From the NCBI GenBank assembly GCA_016202645.1, contig JACQOF010000087.1, positions 1-13,053 on the forward strand: a DNA stretch of 13,053 nt. Direction: 5' to 3'. The notes under the pieces were generated by a model, which was not told the origin of the DNA, made no database searches, and saw only the letters and a list, made by a program, of their open reading frames with translations. Positions 5,896-12,985 of this stretch are shown here, in pieces. Source of the DNA: a bacterium. Its GTDB lineage: Bacteria > Lindowbacteria > 2-12-FULL-62-27. How positions within the stretch are numbered: the first letter of the stretch is position 1; each line of letters starts with the position of its first letter. Both the position numbers and the translations under genes were made by a program.

Positions 5896-7145
5896 GTTTT
5901 CAGGGCATCCATTTCCGCCGCCACGAGATCTTCCAGCGTCTCCCGGCGGCGCGCCACGCGGACGGATCCGCCCGTCACCCAGAGTTCCGGCGGTTTCGGG
6001 CGGGTGTTGTAATTGGAGGCCATTACAAATCCGTAGGCGCCGGCGCTTTTGATGGCGACGAGGTCGCCAGCCTGAAGCTCGTCGAGTGAACGGTCCTTGG
6101 CGAAGAAATCGCCGCTCTCGCAGACGGGGCCGACGACGTCGTAAGTCACTTTCCGGGATGCCCGCGGGCGCACCGGAAGAATTTCGTGATAGGCGCCGTA
6201 GAGCGTCGGGCGGATCAGATCGTTCATGCCGGCGTCGACAATTGCAAACCGCTTGGCGTCGGTCTCCTTGATGTAGATGACGCGCATGAGCAGCACACCC
6301 GCGTTCCCGACCACGAAGCGGCCGGGCTCGATGAGGAGTTCCACGTTGAGCGGCCGGACCCGGGGCAGGATCGAATCGGCGAACCGCGCGGCGGTCGAGG
6401 GCGCTTCGTCGTGATAGATGATGCCGAGACCGCCGCCGAAATTGAGGTACCGGATGTCGAACCCTTCCTCCCGAAGACGCGTGATCAGCGGGCCGATTTT
6501 CTGAAGGGCTTCGGTGAAGGGATTGAGTTCCGTGATCTGCGAGCCGATGTGGCAGTGGACGCCGACGGGCGAAAGCCGGGGCATCCGGCCGATGGCCTGG
6601 AAAACTTCAAGGCCGCGCGCGAGGGGCAGGCCGAATTTCGTCTCCTTCTTGCCGGTCGTGATGTAGTCGTGCGTGTCGGCGGCGACGTCCGGGTTGATCC
6701 GCACGGCCACGCGGACGTCCCGGCCGGCTTCGGAGGCAACCTGGGAGATGAGTTCGGCCTCGGGAAGGGACTCGATGTTGAACATCAGGATGCCGGCCTC
6801 GACCGCGCGGTGGATTTCCTCGCGGGTCTTGCCGACGCCGGCGAACACCACCCGGCCGGGATCGCCGCCCGCGGACTGGACCCGGAAGAGTTCCCCGCCG
6901 GAGACGATGTCGAAACCGCTGCCAAGCGAGGCCATGTGCGAGAGGATCGTCAGGTTCGAATTGGTCTTGACCGAGTAACAGATGACGTGCGGGACGGGCG
7001 CAAGGGCCTCGTCGAGTTTTCGGAAATGGTCGGTGACGGTCTTTTCGCTGTAGACATAGGCCGGCGTCCCGTGACGCGCGGCGATGTCTTCGAGAGAGAG
7101 GCCTTCACACCTGTAAGTCCCGTCTTCGTAGGAAAAAAAATCCAT
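5892..7145 (-). CDS. lysA: Diaminopimelate decarboxylase
   Basis: PLP-dependent fold-type III decarboxylase that removes CO2 from meso-DAP, the last step of lysine synthesis. 417 residues. The alanine-racemase-like barrel shows Lys60 in CYSVKTNSN as the Schiff-base lysine, HCHIGSQ (197-203), NFGGGLGI (235-242) and EPGRFVVGNAG (273-283). The C-terminal domain shows CESGDFFAKDR (342-352), whose Cys completes the partner subunit's active site, and GAYGFVMASNYN (369-380). The start ATG is 2 bases after the argH stop; a GAGG lies 11 bases upstream, a rather long spacing. Codons 2-4 contain a run of eight T (A8 at 7133-7140 on the plus strand), a possible slippage site. The gene joins the arginine block to the dap block. 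Confidence 0.98.
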   Translation of the reverse strand: MDFFSYEDGTYRCEGLSLEDIAARHGTPAYVYSEKTVTDHFRKLDEALAPVPHVICYSVKTNSNLTILSHMASLGSGFDIVSGGELFRVQSAGGDPGRVVFAGVGKTREEIHRAVEAGILMFNIESLPEAELISQVASEAGRDVRVAVRINPDVAADTHDYITTGKKETKFGLPLARGLEVFQAIGRMPRLSPVGVHCHIGSQITELNPFTEALQKIGPLITRLREEGFDIRYLNFGGGLGIIYHDEAPSTAARFADSILPRVRPLNVELLIEPGRFVVGNAGVLLMRVIYIKETDAKRFAIVDAGMNDLIRPTLYGAYHEILPVRPRASRKVTYDVVGPVCESGDFFAKDRSLDELQAGDLVAIKSAGAYGFVMASNYNTRPKPPELWVTGGSVRVARRRETLEDLVAAEMDALKT

Positions 7146-7147
7146 GA

Positions 7148-8560
7148 TTAATAGATCCTCATCATTCTCAGCCGCATGATCCGGCGGCCCACTTCCGCCG
7201 GCGCGACCGATCCGTAGGTCCGCTTGCGCTTGGGCGAGGTCTCGGCTGTCAGAAGCTCCACGGCATCCGGACCGAAAAGCTTGTTGTATGACTGAAGGTC
7301 TTTCGGCGTCAAGTCTCTGAGACGGCGGCCGCGGCGGTCGAGATCCGCGACGATCCGGCCCACCACTTCGTGCGCTTGGCGGAATGGAAGACCCCGCAGA
7401 GCGAGGTACTCGGCAAGATCGGTCGCCTCCATGAAGCCCTCCGCGCAGGCTTCGCGCATGCGAGATCGGACGAACTCGAGTTTCGGGACCATCTTCAGGT
7501 GAACGTCCAGCGCGGCGTCGAGAAGGTCCACCGTGTCGAACAGATATATTTTGTCCTCCTGGAGGTCGCGGTTGTACGTGAGCGGAAGGCCCTTCTGCAG
7601 GGCCAACAGGCCCGTGAGGGCGGCGATGGCGCGGGCGGCGCGGCCGCGCGTGAGTTCGGAAAGGTCGGGATTGCGTTTTTGCGGCATGAGGGACGAGCCG
7701 GTGGAGAAGTCATCGGGCAGACGGACGAACCCGAAAAACGGATTCGACCAGAGAATGATTTCCTCGGAAAACCGCGAGAGATGCGTCAACGTGATCGTCA
7801 GGGCGTAGACGTAATCGGTCACCAGATCGCGGCTCGAGATCGTGTCCATGGCGGCGGCGGTGGGCCGCGAAAAGCCGAGCCGCTGTGCGAGAAAGAACCG
7901 GTCGACCGGAATGGTCGTGCCGCCGATGGCGCCGCAACCGAGCGGGCAGGCATCGTGAGGCTGAAGGAGAATGCGGACGCGGCCGAGGTCCCGGAGGATC
8001 ATTTCGGCGTAGGCCAGAAGATGCGCGCCGAGGGTGACGACCTGGGCGGGCTGCATGTGGGTGAATCCCGGCATCGGATTTTTTTTTTCGCGGGAGGCGC
8101 GGTCGAGAAAAATCCGGGCGAGGCCGCGCAATTTATCGACGATCCGCGTGGAGGATTCGCGCACGTAGAGCGCGACGTCGGTCAGCACCTGGTCGTTCCG
8201 GGACCGGCCGGTGTGGAGCTTGTCCGCCGCGTCGCCGATCATCCGGCGCAGGCGGGACTCGACGTAGCTGTGGACGTCCTCGTGGGCCGAAAGCTCTTCG
8301 GGGGGCGGCGGGTACCGGCCGATTTTCTTCAGCGCGCGGAGAATCCGGGCCGTCTCCGACTGCGTCAGAACATGCGCGCGCTGGAGAGCCTCCGCCCAGG
8401 CGGAACTGGCACGGACGTCGTAGGGCAGAAGCCGGATGTCTTGGTGGATCGACGTCGAAAACGCGAGGGCGGTTGGATCGAGCGGTTTGGCCATTCGGCC
8501 GCCCCACATTTTGGGATTGCGGATTGTGGATTGCGGATTGCGGACCTTAGGACGAGACAT
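7148..8560 (-). CDS. argH: Argininosuccinate lyase with repeat-derived N-terminal insertion
   Basis: Splits argininosuccinate to arginine and fumarate; homotetramer of the fumarase/aspartase superfamily. 470 residues from ATG 8560, or 453 from an internal ATG at 8509. From 8509 numbering: WGGR (2-5), SIHQDIRLLPYDVR (20-33), KLHTGRSRNDQV (97-108), GFTHMQPAQ with catalytic-base His151, and the mobile signature loop GSSLMPQKRNPD (271-282, Arg replacing the second Lys often seen). The start at 8560 has an AGGTGA Shine-Dalgarno at 8564-8569, while 8509 has none. Most ArgH proteins begin a few residues before WGGR; here about 12 residues encoded by a GCAATCC heptamer array intervene. The gene begins 7 bases after argG. 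An A10 run (T10 at 8079-8088 on the plus strand) lies in GAA-AAA-AAA-AAT codons. Confidence 0.96.
   Translation of the reverse strand: MSRPKVRNPQSTIRNPKMWGGRMAKPLDPTALAFSTSIHQDIRLLPYDVRASSAWAEALQRAHVLTQSETARILRALKKIGRYPPPPEELSAHEDVHSYVESRLRRMIGDAADKLHTGRSRNDQVLTDVALYVRESSTRIVDKLRGLARIFLDRASREKKNPMPGFTHMQPAQVVTLGAHLLAYAEMILRDLGRVRILLQPHDACPLGCGAIGGTTIPVDRFFLAQRLGFSRPTAAAMDTISSRDLVTDYVYALTITLTHLSRFSEEIILWSNPFFGFVRLPDDFSTGSSLMPQKRNPDLSELTRGRAARAIAALTGLLALQKGLPLTYNRDLQEDKIYLFDTVDLLDAALDVHLKMVPKLEFVRSRMREACAEGFMEATDLAEYLALRGLPFRQAHEVVGRIVADLDRRGRRLRDLTPKDLQSYNKLFGPDAVELLTAETSPKRKRTYGSVAPAEVGRRIMRLRMMRIY
8514..8541. repeat. Four-copy heptanucleotide repeat inside the argH 5' end
   Basis: Four tandem 7-bp units on the plus strand: GGATTGC, GGATTGT, GGATTGC, GGATTGC. 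On the argH strand they read as GCAATCC-type units and are translated as an RNPQSTIRNP-like peptide. Similar peptides appear often in gene predictions from uncultured bacteria, from memory, as a sign of this dispersed heptamer family. The array sits between a good Shine-Dalgarno/ATG (8560) and the conserved WGGR start of ArgH. Confidence 0.9.
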
Positions 8561-8563
8561 GAT

Positions 8564-8569
8564 TCACCT
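8564..8569 (-). promoter_or_regulatory. argH ribosome binding site
   Basis: AGGTGA on the minus strand, starting within the argG TAG stop and 3 bases before the ATG at 8560. No comparable motif precedes the alternative ATG at 8509, so this site favours the longer ArgH product and the translated repeat. Confidence 0.65.
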
Positions 8570-9788
8570 AAGCCCGCCCCGACTTTCTCAGACGCGCGCG
8601 GACTTCCACCGGAAGACCCAGGATCTTGATGAAACCGACGGAGGCGGACTGGTCGAAGACGTCGGCTGAGCCGTACGTGGCGAGGGTTTCCGAGTAGAGC
8701 GCGAGCGGCGAGCGGCGGCCGATCGGGACGGCGGCGCCGGGTGTCAGGCGGATCCGGACGTCACCCGTGACGGTTTTGGCGATCGCGCCGAAAAAGGCGT
8801 CGAGGGCCGTCCGAAGCGGCGTGAACCAGAACCCGTCGTAGACGAGTTGGGCGTAGCGGTCCGAAAGGGCCGGCATGAGATGCAGAGTCTCGCGGTCGGT
8901 GACCATCGACAGAATCTCGCGGTAGGCGGCGAAAAGGATCGTCGACGCGGGCTGCTCGTACACTTCACGCGACTTGATCCCCACCAGGCGGTTCTCAACG
9001 AGGTCCACCCTGCCGATGCCGTAGCGGCAGGCGAGGGGCGTCAGCTTCTCGACGAGAGCCACCGGCCCGAGCTTCTTGCCGTTCAAAGATACCGGGCGGC
9101 CGCGGTCGAAGCCCAGAGTGATCACCTGCGAAGTTCGGGGCGCGCGCGCGGGCGAGGACGTTACAAGGTACGCGTCGTCGGGGGGCTCGGTGTAGGGATC
9201 CTCGAGAGGACCGCATTCGATCGAGATGCCCCAGAGATTGCGGTCGTAGCTGTAGGGCGTCTTCTTGCTGGCGGTGACCGGAATGCCGTGGCGCTGGGCG
9301 TAGGCGATTTCGTCGTCCCGGGTTTTGAATTCCCAGTCGCGGACGGGAGCCAGAACCTCGAGGTCCGGCGAAAGAGCCTTGGTCGTGATCTCGAACCGGA
9401 CTTGGTCGTTGCCTTTGCCCGTACAGCCGTGCGCGACGGCGTCGGCGCCTTCGCGGCGGGCGATGTCGATCAGTTTCTTGGCGATCAGCGGCCGGGATAA
9501 CGATGTGGCCAGAAAATATTTTCCCTCGTAGACGGCGCTCGCGCGCATCGAGGGAAAACAATAGTCCTCCAGAAACTCCCGGCGGATGTCCTCGACCACG
9601 AGCTTGTCGCCGCCGGCGAGCTTGAAGCGGCGCAATAAATCTTTCGGCGGTTCGGCCACGCCCAGATTGGCGTTGTAGCCGATGACGCGGCAACCATACT
9701 TGTCCTTCAACCAGCGGACAATCACGCTCGTGTCAAGCCCGCCGGAATAAGCCAGTACCACTTTTTGGATGGAATCGTTCTTCGTCAT
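8568..9788 (-). CDS. argG: Argininosuccinate synthase
   Basis: ATP-dependent condensation of citrulline and aspartate to argininosuccinate, cytosolic, tetrameric. 406 residues. The N-type ATP pyrophosphatase P-loop is AYSGGLDTS (13-21); the nucleotide/aspartate-binding segment AHGCTGKGNDQVRFE (119-133) is intact; SYDRNLWGIS, VENRLVGIKSREVYE and the C-terminal YDGFWFTPL segments match the family. The strand motif usually written A(D/N)xGQ is ANLGV here (40-44), with Gln replaced by Val. The start ATG has a strong AAGGAGA Shine-Dalgarno at 9793-9799 in the 13-base gap after argF, so this gene can be initiated independently of argF translation. argH follows 7 bases downstream. Confidence 0.97.
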   Translation of the reverse strand: MTKNDSIQKVVLAYSGGLDTSVIVRWLKDKYGCRVIGYNANLGVAEPPKDLLRRFKLAGGDKLVVEDIRREFLEDYCFPSMRASAVYEGKYFLATSLSRPLIAKKLIDIARREGADAVAHGCTGKGNDQVRFEITTKALSPDLEVLAPVRDWEFKTRDDEIAYAQRHGIPVTASKKTPYSYDRNLWGISIECGPLEDPYTEPPDDAYLVTSSPARAPRTSQVITLGFDRGRPVSLNGKKLGPVALVEKLTPLACRYGIGRVDLVENRLVGIKSREVYEQPASTILFAAYREILSMVTDRETLHLMPALSDRYAQLVYDGFWFTPLRTALDAFFGAIAKTVTGDVRIRLTPGAAVPIGRRSPLALYSETLATYGSADVFDQSASVGFIKILGLPVEVRARLRKSGRA

Positions 9789-9792
9789 GATG

Positions 9793-9799
9793 TCTCCTT
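9793..9799 (-). promoter_or_regulatory. Strong argG ribosome binding site
   Basis: AAGGAGA on the minus strand, 4 bases before the argG ATG, within the largest apparent gap of the operon (13 bases). It is one of the best Shine-Dalgarno matches in the window, unlike the weak sites before several stop-overlapping genes. Confidence 0.75.
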
Positions 9800-9801
9800 T
9801 T

Positions 9802-10746
9802 TTAGATCTTCGCGAAAACTTTCGGCGCCATCAGCGCCGCAAGCACGGCTTTTGCGGTATGCATCCGGTTCTCCGCCTGGTCAAGAACGGCCGACTGCGG
9901 GCCGTCCAGGACGTCGTCCGTCACTTCCTCGCCGCGGCGCGCCGGCAGGCAGTGGAGAAAAATCGCATCTTTTTTGGCAAGCGCCATGAGCGCGCTGTTG
10001 ACCTGAAATCCCGCGAAGGCCTTTCGCCGGGATTCGGATTCTGATTCGAATCCCATGCTGATCCACACGTCCGTATAGACTGCGTCGGCGCCGGACACGG
10101 CGGTCTTCGGATCATTCACAATACGGATGGAACCGCCCGAGGACGCGGCGGCCGTTTTCGCCGATTCAAGAACGGCGGCGGCGGGCTCGTAGCCCTTCGG
10201 GCACGCCACCCGCATGTGCATGCCGCATTTCGATGCACCCAAAATGAGCGCGTGGCTGACGTTGTTCTGGCCGTCGCCGACGAACGCGACCGCCCGGCCC
10301 TTGAGAGGGCCAAATCGCTCGAGGATCGTCATCAGGTCCCCCAACGCCTGGCAGGGATGCTCGCGGTCCGTGAGGGCATTGATGACGGGAACGCCGGACT
10401 CTTGCGCCAGTTCCTGAACCGTTTCATGCCGGAACGTCCGGGCCACGATGGCATCCACCCACCGGCCGAGGTTCCGCGCCACGTCCGCCACGGACTCGCG
10501 TTTCCCCAGACCGACTTCGGTTGGCCCCAGATAAACCGGATGGCCCCCCAGTTTCGTAATGGCCACTTCAAAACTGACCCGCGTTCGGAGAGACGGCTTC
10601 TCGAAGAGAAGCGCAACCGTTGCGCCTTTCAGGACATCGCCCGCGCCGCCGCGGCGGGACCTCCGCTTCTTGAGGGCTACGCTCGCCGCCAGAAGACGCC
10701 GAATGTCGGCCGGGGAAATTTCGTCCAGCGTGATAAAGTGCTTCAC
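9802..10746 (-). CDS. argF: Ornithine carbamoyltransferase
   Basis: Makes citrulline from ornithine and carbamoyl phosphate; cytosolic trimer. 314 residues. The carbamoyl-phosphate loop is FEKPSLRTRVSFE (48-60; Leu where many family members have Thr), with HPCQ at 130-133. The ornithine side shows DVWISMG (226-232), the DxxxSMG loop that marks ornithine rather than acetylornithine or succinylornithine transferases, and HCLPA (265-269) with the reactive Cys. The start is GTG at 10746, forming a GTGA overlap with the argD stop and preceded by GAGGAGG (10757-10763) at a 10-base spacing. Its use of free ornithine means that ArgJ or ArgE must be encoded elsewhere. Confidence 0.96.
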   Translation of the reverse strand: MKHFITLDEISPADIRRLLAASVALKKRRSRRGGAGDVLKGATVALLFEKPSLRTRVSFEVAITKLGGHPVYLGPTEVGLGKRESVADVARNLGRWVDAIVARTFRHETVQELAQESGVPVINALTDREHPCQALGDLMTILERFGPLKGRAVAFVGDGQNNVSHALILGASKCGMHMRVACPKGYEPAAAVLESAKTAAASSGGSIRIVNDPKTAVSGADAVYTDVWISMGFESESESRRKAFAGFQVNSALMALAKKDAIFLHCLPARRGEEVTDDVLDGPQSAVLDQAENRMHTAKAVLAALMAPKVFAKI

Positions 10747-11939
10747 AGCTTCGCGACCTCCTCGGAAATGATCCGCACGCCCAGCGACAGGTCCCGGGCG
10801 GACAGGACAAGCGGCGGGGTGAGCCTGAGCACCGAATCGCCCGAGAGGCCCGTCAGAATCCGCCGCGCGTAAAGCCGGTCACGGAGAATTTTCGAGGAAT
10901 GGGGCGGCCGGAGTTTCAGGCCGACCATGAAGCCGAGCCCCCGAAGCGTCTCGATTTTATCGGGATGGCGGTCCTTGATCGCGTGAAGACCGTTCCAGAG
11001 GCGCACGGCACGACTGCGCACGGACCGCAGAAACGACGGGGAACTCAGGGCGGAAAATGCCGCGATGCCGGCGGCGCAGGCGAGGTGATTCCCGCCGAAC
11101 GTCGCCGCATGGTCGCCCGGCTCGAAAACTTCTGAAAAGGGACGCCGCGCCAGAAGCGCCCCGATCGGGACGCCGCCCGCAAGGCCCTTGGCCGTTGTCA
11201 GAAGATCCGGAGCGAGACGCTCGCCATACTGCTGATACGCGAAAAGCTCGCCAGTCCGGCCGCTCCCGGTCTGGACTTCGTCATAGACCAGGATCGCGCC
11301 CCGCCGGCTGCAGATGCGCCGAAGTCCGGACAGAAACGTCGCCGTCGCGGTCTCCATGCCGCCTTCGCCCTGCACCAGCTCCACGAAAACGGCGGCCGTC
11401 CGCGGCGTGATGACCCGGTCGGCGTCGGCCAGATCGTTGTACCGGGCGGCCTTCGCGACGAGCAGGGGCCGAAAAGCTTTCTGATATTTTTCCTGCATCG
11501 TCAGCGAGAGGGACCCGAGGGTCCGGCCGTGAAACGCGTTTCGAAAAGACACCAGGTCGGGGCGCCGCTCCCGTTTTTTAAAAAAATATTTCCGCGCGAG
11601 CTTGATCGCCGCTTCGTTCGCCTCCGTGCCGCTATTGCAGAAAAACGCGCGGTGGGCGAAAGTCCGCTCGACCAGGAGTTCCGCCAGGCGCACCTGCGGT
11701 TCGATGAGATAGAGGTTGGAGGTGTGCATGAGCCGGCCCGCCTGCGCACGGACCGCCCGGACGACGGAGGGCGGGCAGTGCCCGAGCGCGTTGACGGCGA
11801 CGCCGCTGAGAAGGTCGAGATATTTCTTGCCGGACCCATCCCAGAGCCACGCGCCGCGGCCCCGCGAAAACGCGAGACTTCGCGGGCCGTAGGTGTTCAT
11901 GAGAACCCGGTCGGCCCTGCGCTGTAAAGTGGTTGACAT
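10743..11939 (-). CDS. argD: Acetylornithine aminotransferase
   Basis: PLP-dependent class III aminotransferase converting N-acetylglutamate semialdehyde to N-acetylornithine. 398 residues from the ATG at 11939, four bases after the argB stop and preceded by AAGGG; an open frame further upstream only overlaps argB. Visible: SGVAVNALGH (45-54), CNSGTEANEAAIK (101-113, phosphate-binding), FHGRTLG (137-143), DEVQTGSGRTG (220-230, with Asp220 on the PLP ring), AKGLAGGVPIGA with Schiff-base Lys251, and ATFGGNHLACAAG (279-291). Related enzymes can also act on succinyl-DAP, but the DapL gene in the same operon makes that role unnecessary. A T6A7 stretch (11574-11586) encodes KYFFKKR. Confidence 0.97.
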   Translation of the reverse strand: MSTTLQRRADRVLMNTYGPRSLAFSRGRGAWLWDGSGKKYLDLLSGVAVNALGHCPPSVVRAVRAQAGRLMHTSNLYLIEPQVRLAELLVERTFAHRAFFCNSGTEANEAAIKLARKYFFKKRERRPDLVSFRNAFHGRTLGSLSLTMQEKYQKAFRPLLVAKAARYNDLADADRVITPRTAAVFVELVQGEGGMETATATFLSGLRRICSRRGAILVYDEVQTGSGRTGELFAYQQYGERLAPDLLTTAKGLAGGVPIGALLARRPFSEVFEPGDHAATFGGNHLACAAGIAAFSALSSPSFLRSVRSRAVRLWNGLHAIKDRHPDKIETLRGLGFMVGLKLRPPHSSKILRDRLYARRILTGLSGDSVLRLTPPLVLSARDLSLGVRIISEEVAKL

Positions 11940-11943
11940 GGAT

Positions 11944-12855
11944 TTACCCTTGAACGATCTCCGTTCCGACCCCTTCGTCGGTGAAGAGTTCCAAAAGAAG
12001 AGACCGGGGAATCCGGCCGTCGATGAAATGCGCCTTCTCAACGCCCGCGTAGATCGCCTGCGTCACGGACTCGATCTTGGGAATCATCCCGCCCGAAATG
12101 ATGCCTTGGTCCCGTAATACGTCGACTTCGGAAAGCGGCAGGGTCGAGATGAGACTTTCGGGGTCCTCCTGGTTCTTCAGAAGACCGGGGACGTCGGTGA
12201 GATAAATCAGCCGGGAGGCCCGGAGACCCGCGGCGATCGAGCCGGCGACGGTGTCGCCGTTCACGTTGAGACTGACGCCGTCCGACGTGACACCGACCGG
12301 GGCGACGACGGGGATGAAATCCTGGCTCAGGAGAACGTCCAAAATTCGGATGTTTAACTCCTCGATGTCACCCACGAGGCCCAGATCCAGAAGTTTCTCC
12401 CGGCCCTCGGTGTCGACCGTCCGGAGCGGTTTTTTCTTGACGGCCTGCATGAGATTGCCGTCCTTGCCGGTGAGGCCGACGGCCGATCCGCCGTGCTTGT
12501 TGATGAGGGCGACGATTTCCTTGTTGATGAGCCCGCCGAGAACCATCTCGACGACGTCCATCGTCTCGTCGTCCGTCACCCGGAGGCCCTCAACGAACTT
12601 CGCGGCGTGACCCATCTTCTCCATCATCGCCGACACCTGGTCCCCGCCGCCGTGGACGACAACCGGCCGGATTCCGACGTACTTGAGAAGCACAATGTCC
12701 TCCGCGAACCCCTCCTTGAGGGCCGCGTCGACCTGCGCGCTCCCGCCGTACTTGATGACGACAATCTTGCCGTTGAAGGCCCGAATATAGGGAAGCGCCT
12801 CCGCGAGGATTTTTGTTCGAAGCTCCCCATTCACGATTTTCCGTCTGCCGCCCAT
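11944..12855 (-). CDS. argB: N-acetylglutamate kinase
   Basis: Phosphorylates N-acetylglutamate with ATP, the second step of arginine synthesis. 303 residues of the amino-acid kinase fold: VIKYGGSA (33-40), VVVHGGGDQV (65-74), GLRVTDDETMDVVEMVLGG, NKHGGSAVGLTGKDG, VVAPVGVTSDG, NVNGDTVAG, LTDVPGL, GGMIPKIE and HFIDGRIPRSLLLELFTDEGVGT near the C-terminus. The segment AEALPYIRAFNGK before the kinase core resembles the N-terminal helix of hexameric, arginine-inhibited enzymes such as that of Pseudomonas aeruginosa, so feedback inhibition by arginine is likely. The ATG is the first gene start of the operon, preceded by two G-runs that probably serve as the ribosome binding site. No arginine-repressor box was recognised upstream. 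Confidence 0.97.
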   Translation of the reverse strand: MGGRRKIVNGELRTKILAEALPYIRAFNGKIVVIKYGGSAQVDAALKEGFAEDIVLLKYVGIRPVVVHGGGDQVSAMMEKMGHAAKFVEGLRVTDDETMDVVEMVLGGLINKEIVALINKHGGSAVGLTGKDGNLMQAVKKKPLRTVDTEGREKLLDLGLVGDIEELNIRILDVLLSQDFIPVVAPVGVTSDGVSLNVNGDTVAGSIAAGLRASRLIYLTDVPGLLKNQEDPESLISTLPLSEVDVLRDQGIISGGMIPKIESVTQAIYAGVEKAHFIDGRIPRSLLLELFTDEGVGTEIVQG

Positions 12856-12863
12856 CCAAATGA

Positions 12864-12876
12864 CCCCCGCCCCCCC
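12864..12876 (-). promoter_or_regulatory. G-rich leader tract and probable argB ribosome binding region
   Basis: On the transcribed strand the argB leader carries seven G, one C, then five G, ending 8 bases before the ATG. The second run is the only Shine-Dalgarno-like sequence near the start. The long homopolymer could vary in length by slippage; that is inference. Confidence 0.45.
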
Positions 12877-12895
12877 TATATGGTTTTTCGTGGAG

Positions 12896-12905
12896 AGGAC
12901 GTCCT
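12896..12905. promoter_or_regulatory. Perfect palindrome at the predicted transcription start
   Basis: AGGACGTCCT is a perfect 10-base palindrome directly next to the proposed -10 box and covering the likely +1 position of the operon. It could be an operator half-pair or coincidence. Confidence 0.25.
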
Positions 12906-12935
12906 TCTATAACATCAGAAAGGCTCAATGCTCAA
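12906..12935 (-). promoter_or_regulatory. Candidate operon promoter
   Basis: On the minus strand, TTGAGC (12930-12935) is followed after 18 bases by TATAGA (12906-12911). The -10 is preceded by TG and one base (12912-12914), an extended -10 arrangement. It lies about 50 bases before the argB ATG and is the best sigma-70-like pair I find in the leader. The -35 element is part of a heptamer repeat. Confidence 0.4.
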
Positions 12936-12985
12936 GACTCAATTTTCAAGTATAGAAAATAGCCGATAAACAATGGCAAATAGAA
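12922..12985. repeat. Mosaic of degenerate heptanucleotide repeats upstream of argB
   Basis: Two adjoining period-7 blocks on the plus strand. Block one (12922-12949): GGCTCAA, TGCTCAA, GACTCAA, TTTTCAA. After a single G (12950), block two (12951-12985): TATAGAA, AATAGCC, GATAAAC, AATGGCA, AATAGAA. Two ATTGGGG copies follow at 12987-12993 and 12995-13001. The unit length equals that of the array inside argH, though the unit sequence differs. The rest of 12856-13053 holds no gene that I can see. Confidence 0.65.

Noticed and set aside
8514-8541. CRISPR-like array
   Set aside because: Units are only 7 bp and contiguous, with no spacers.
11940-12041. N-terminal extension of argD to a start at 12041
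   Set aside because: The extra 34 residues overlap the argB C-terminus in another frame and are not family-like; the ATG at 11939 follows the argB stop directly and gives a normal ArgD N-terminus.
12912-12929. MerR-type operator within the promoter spacer
   Set aside because: The spacer is 18 bases, not the typical 19-20, and contains no dyad symmetry.
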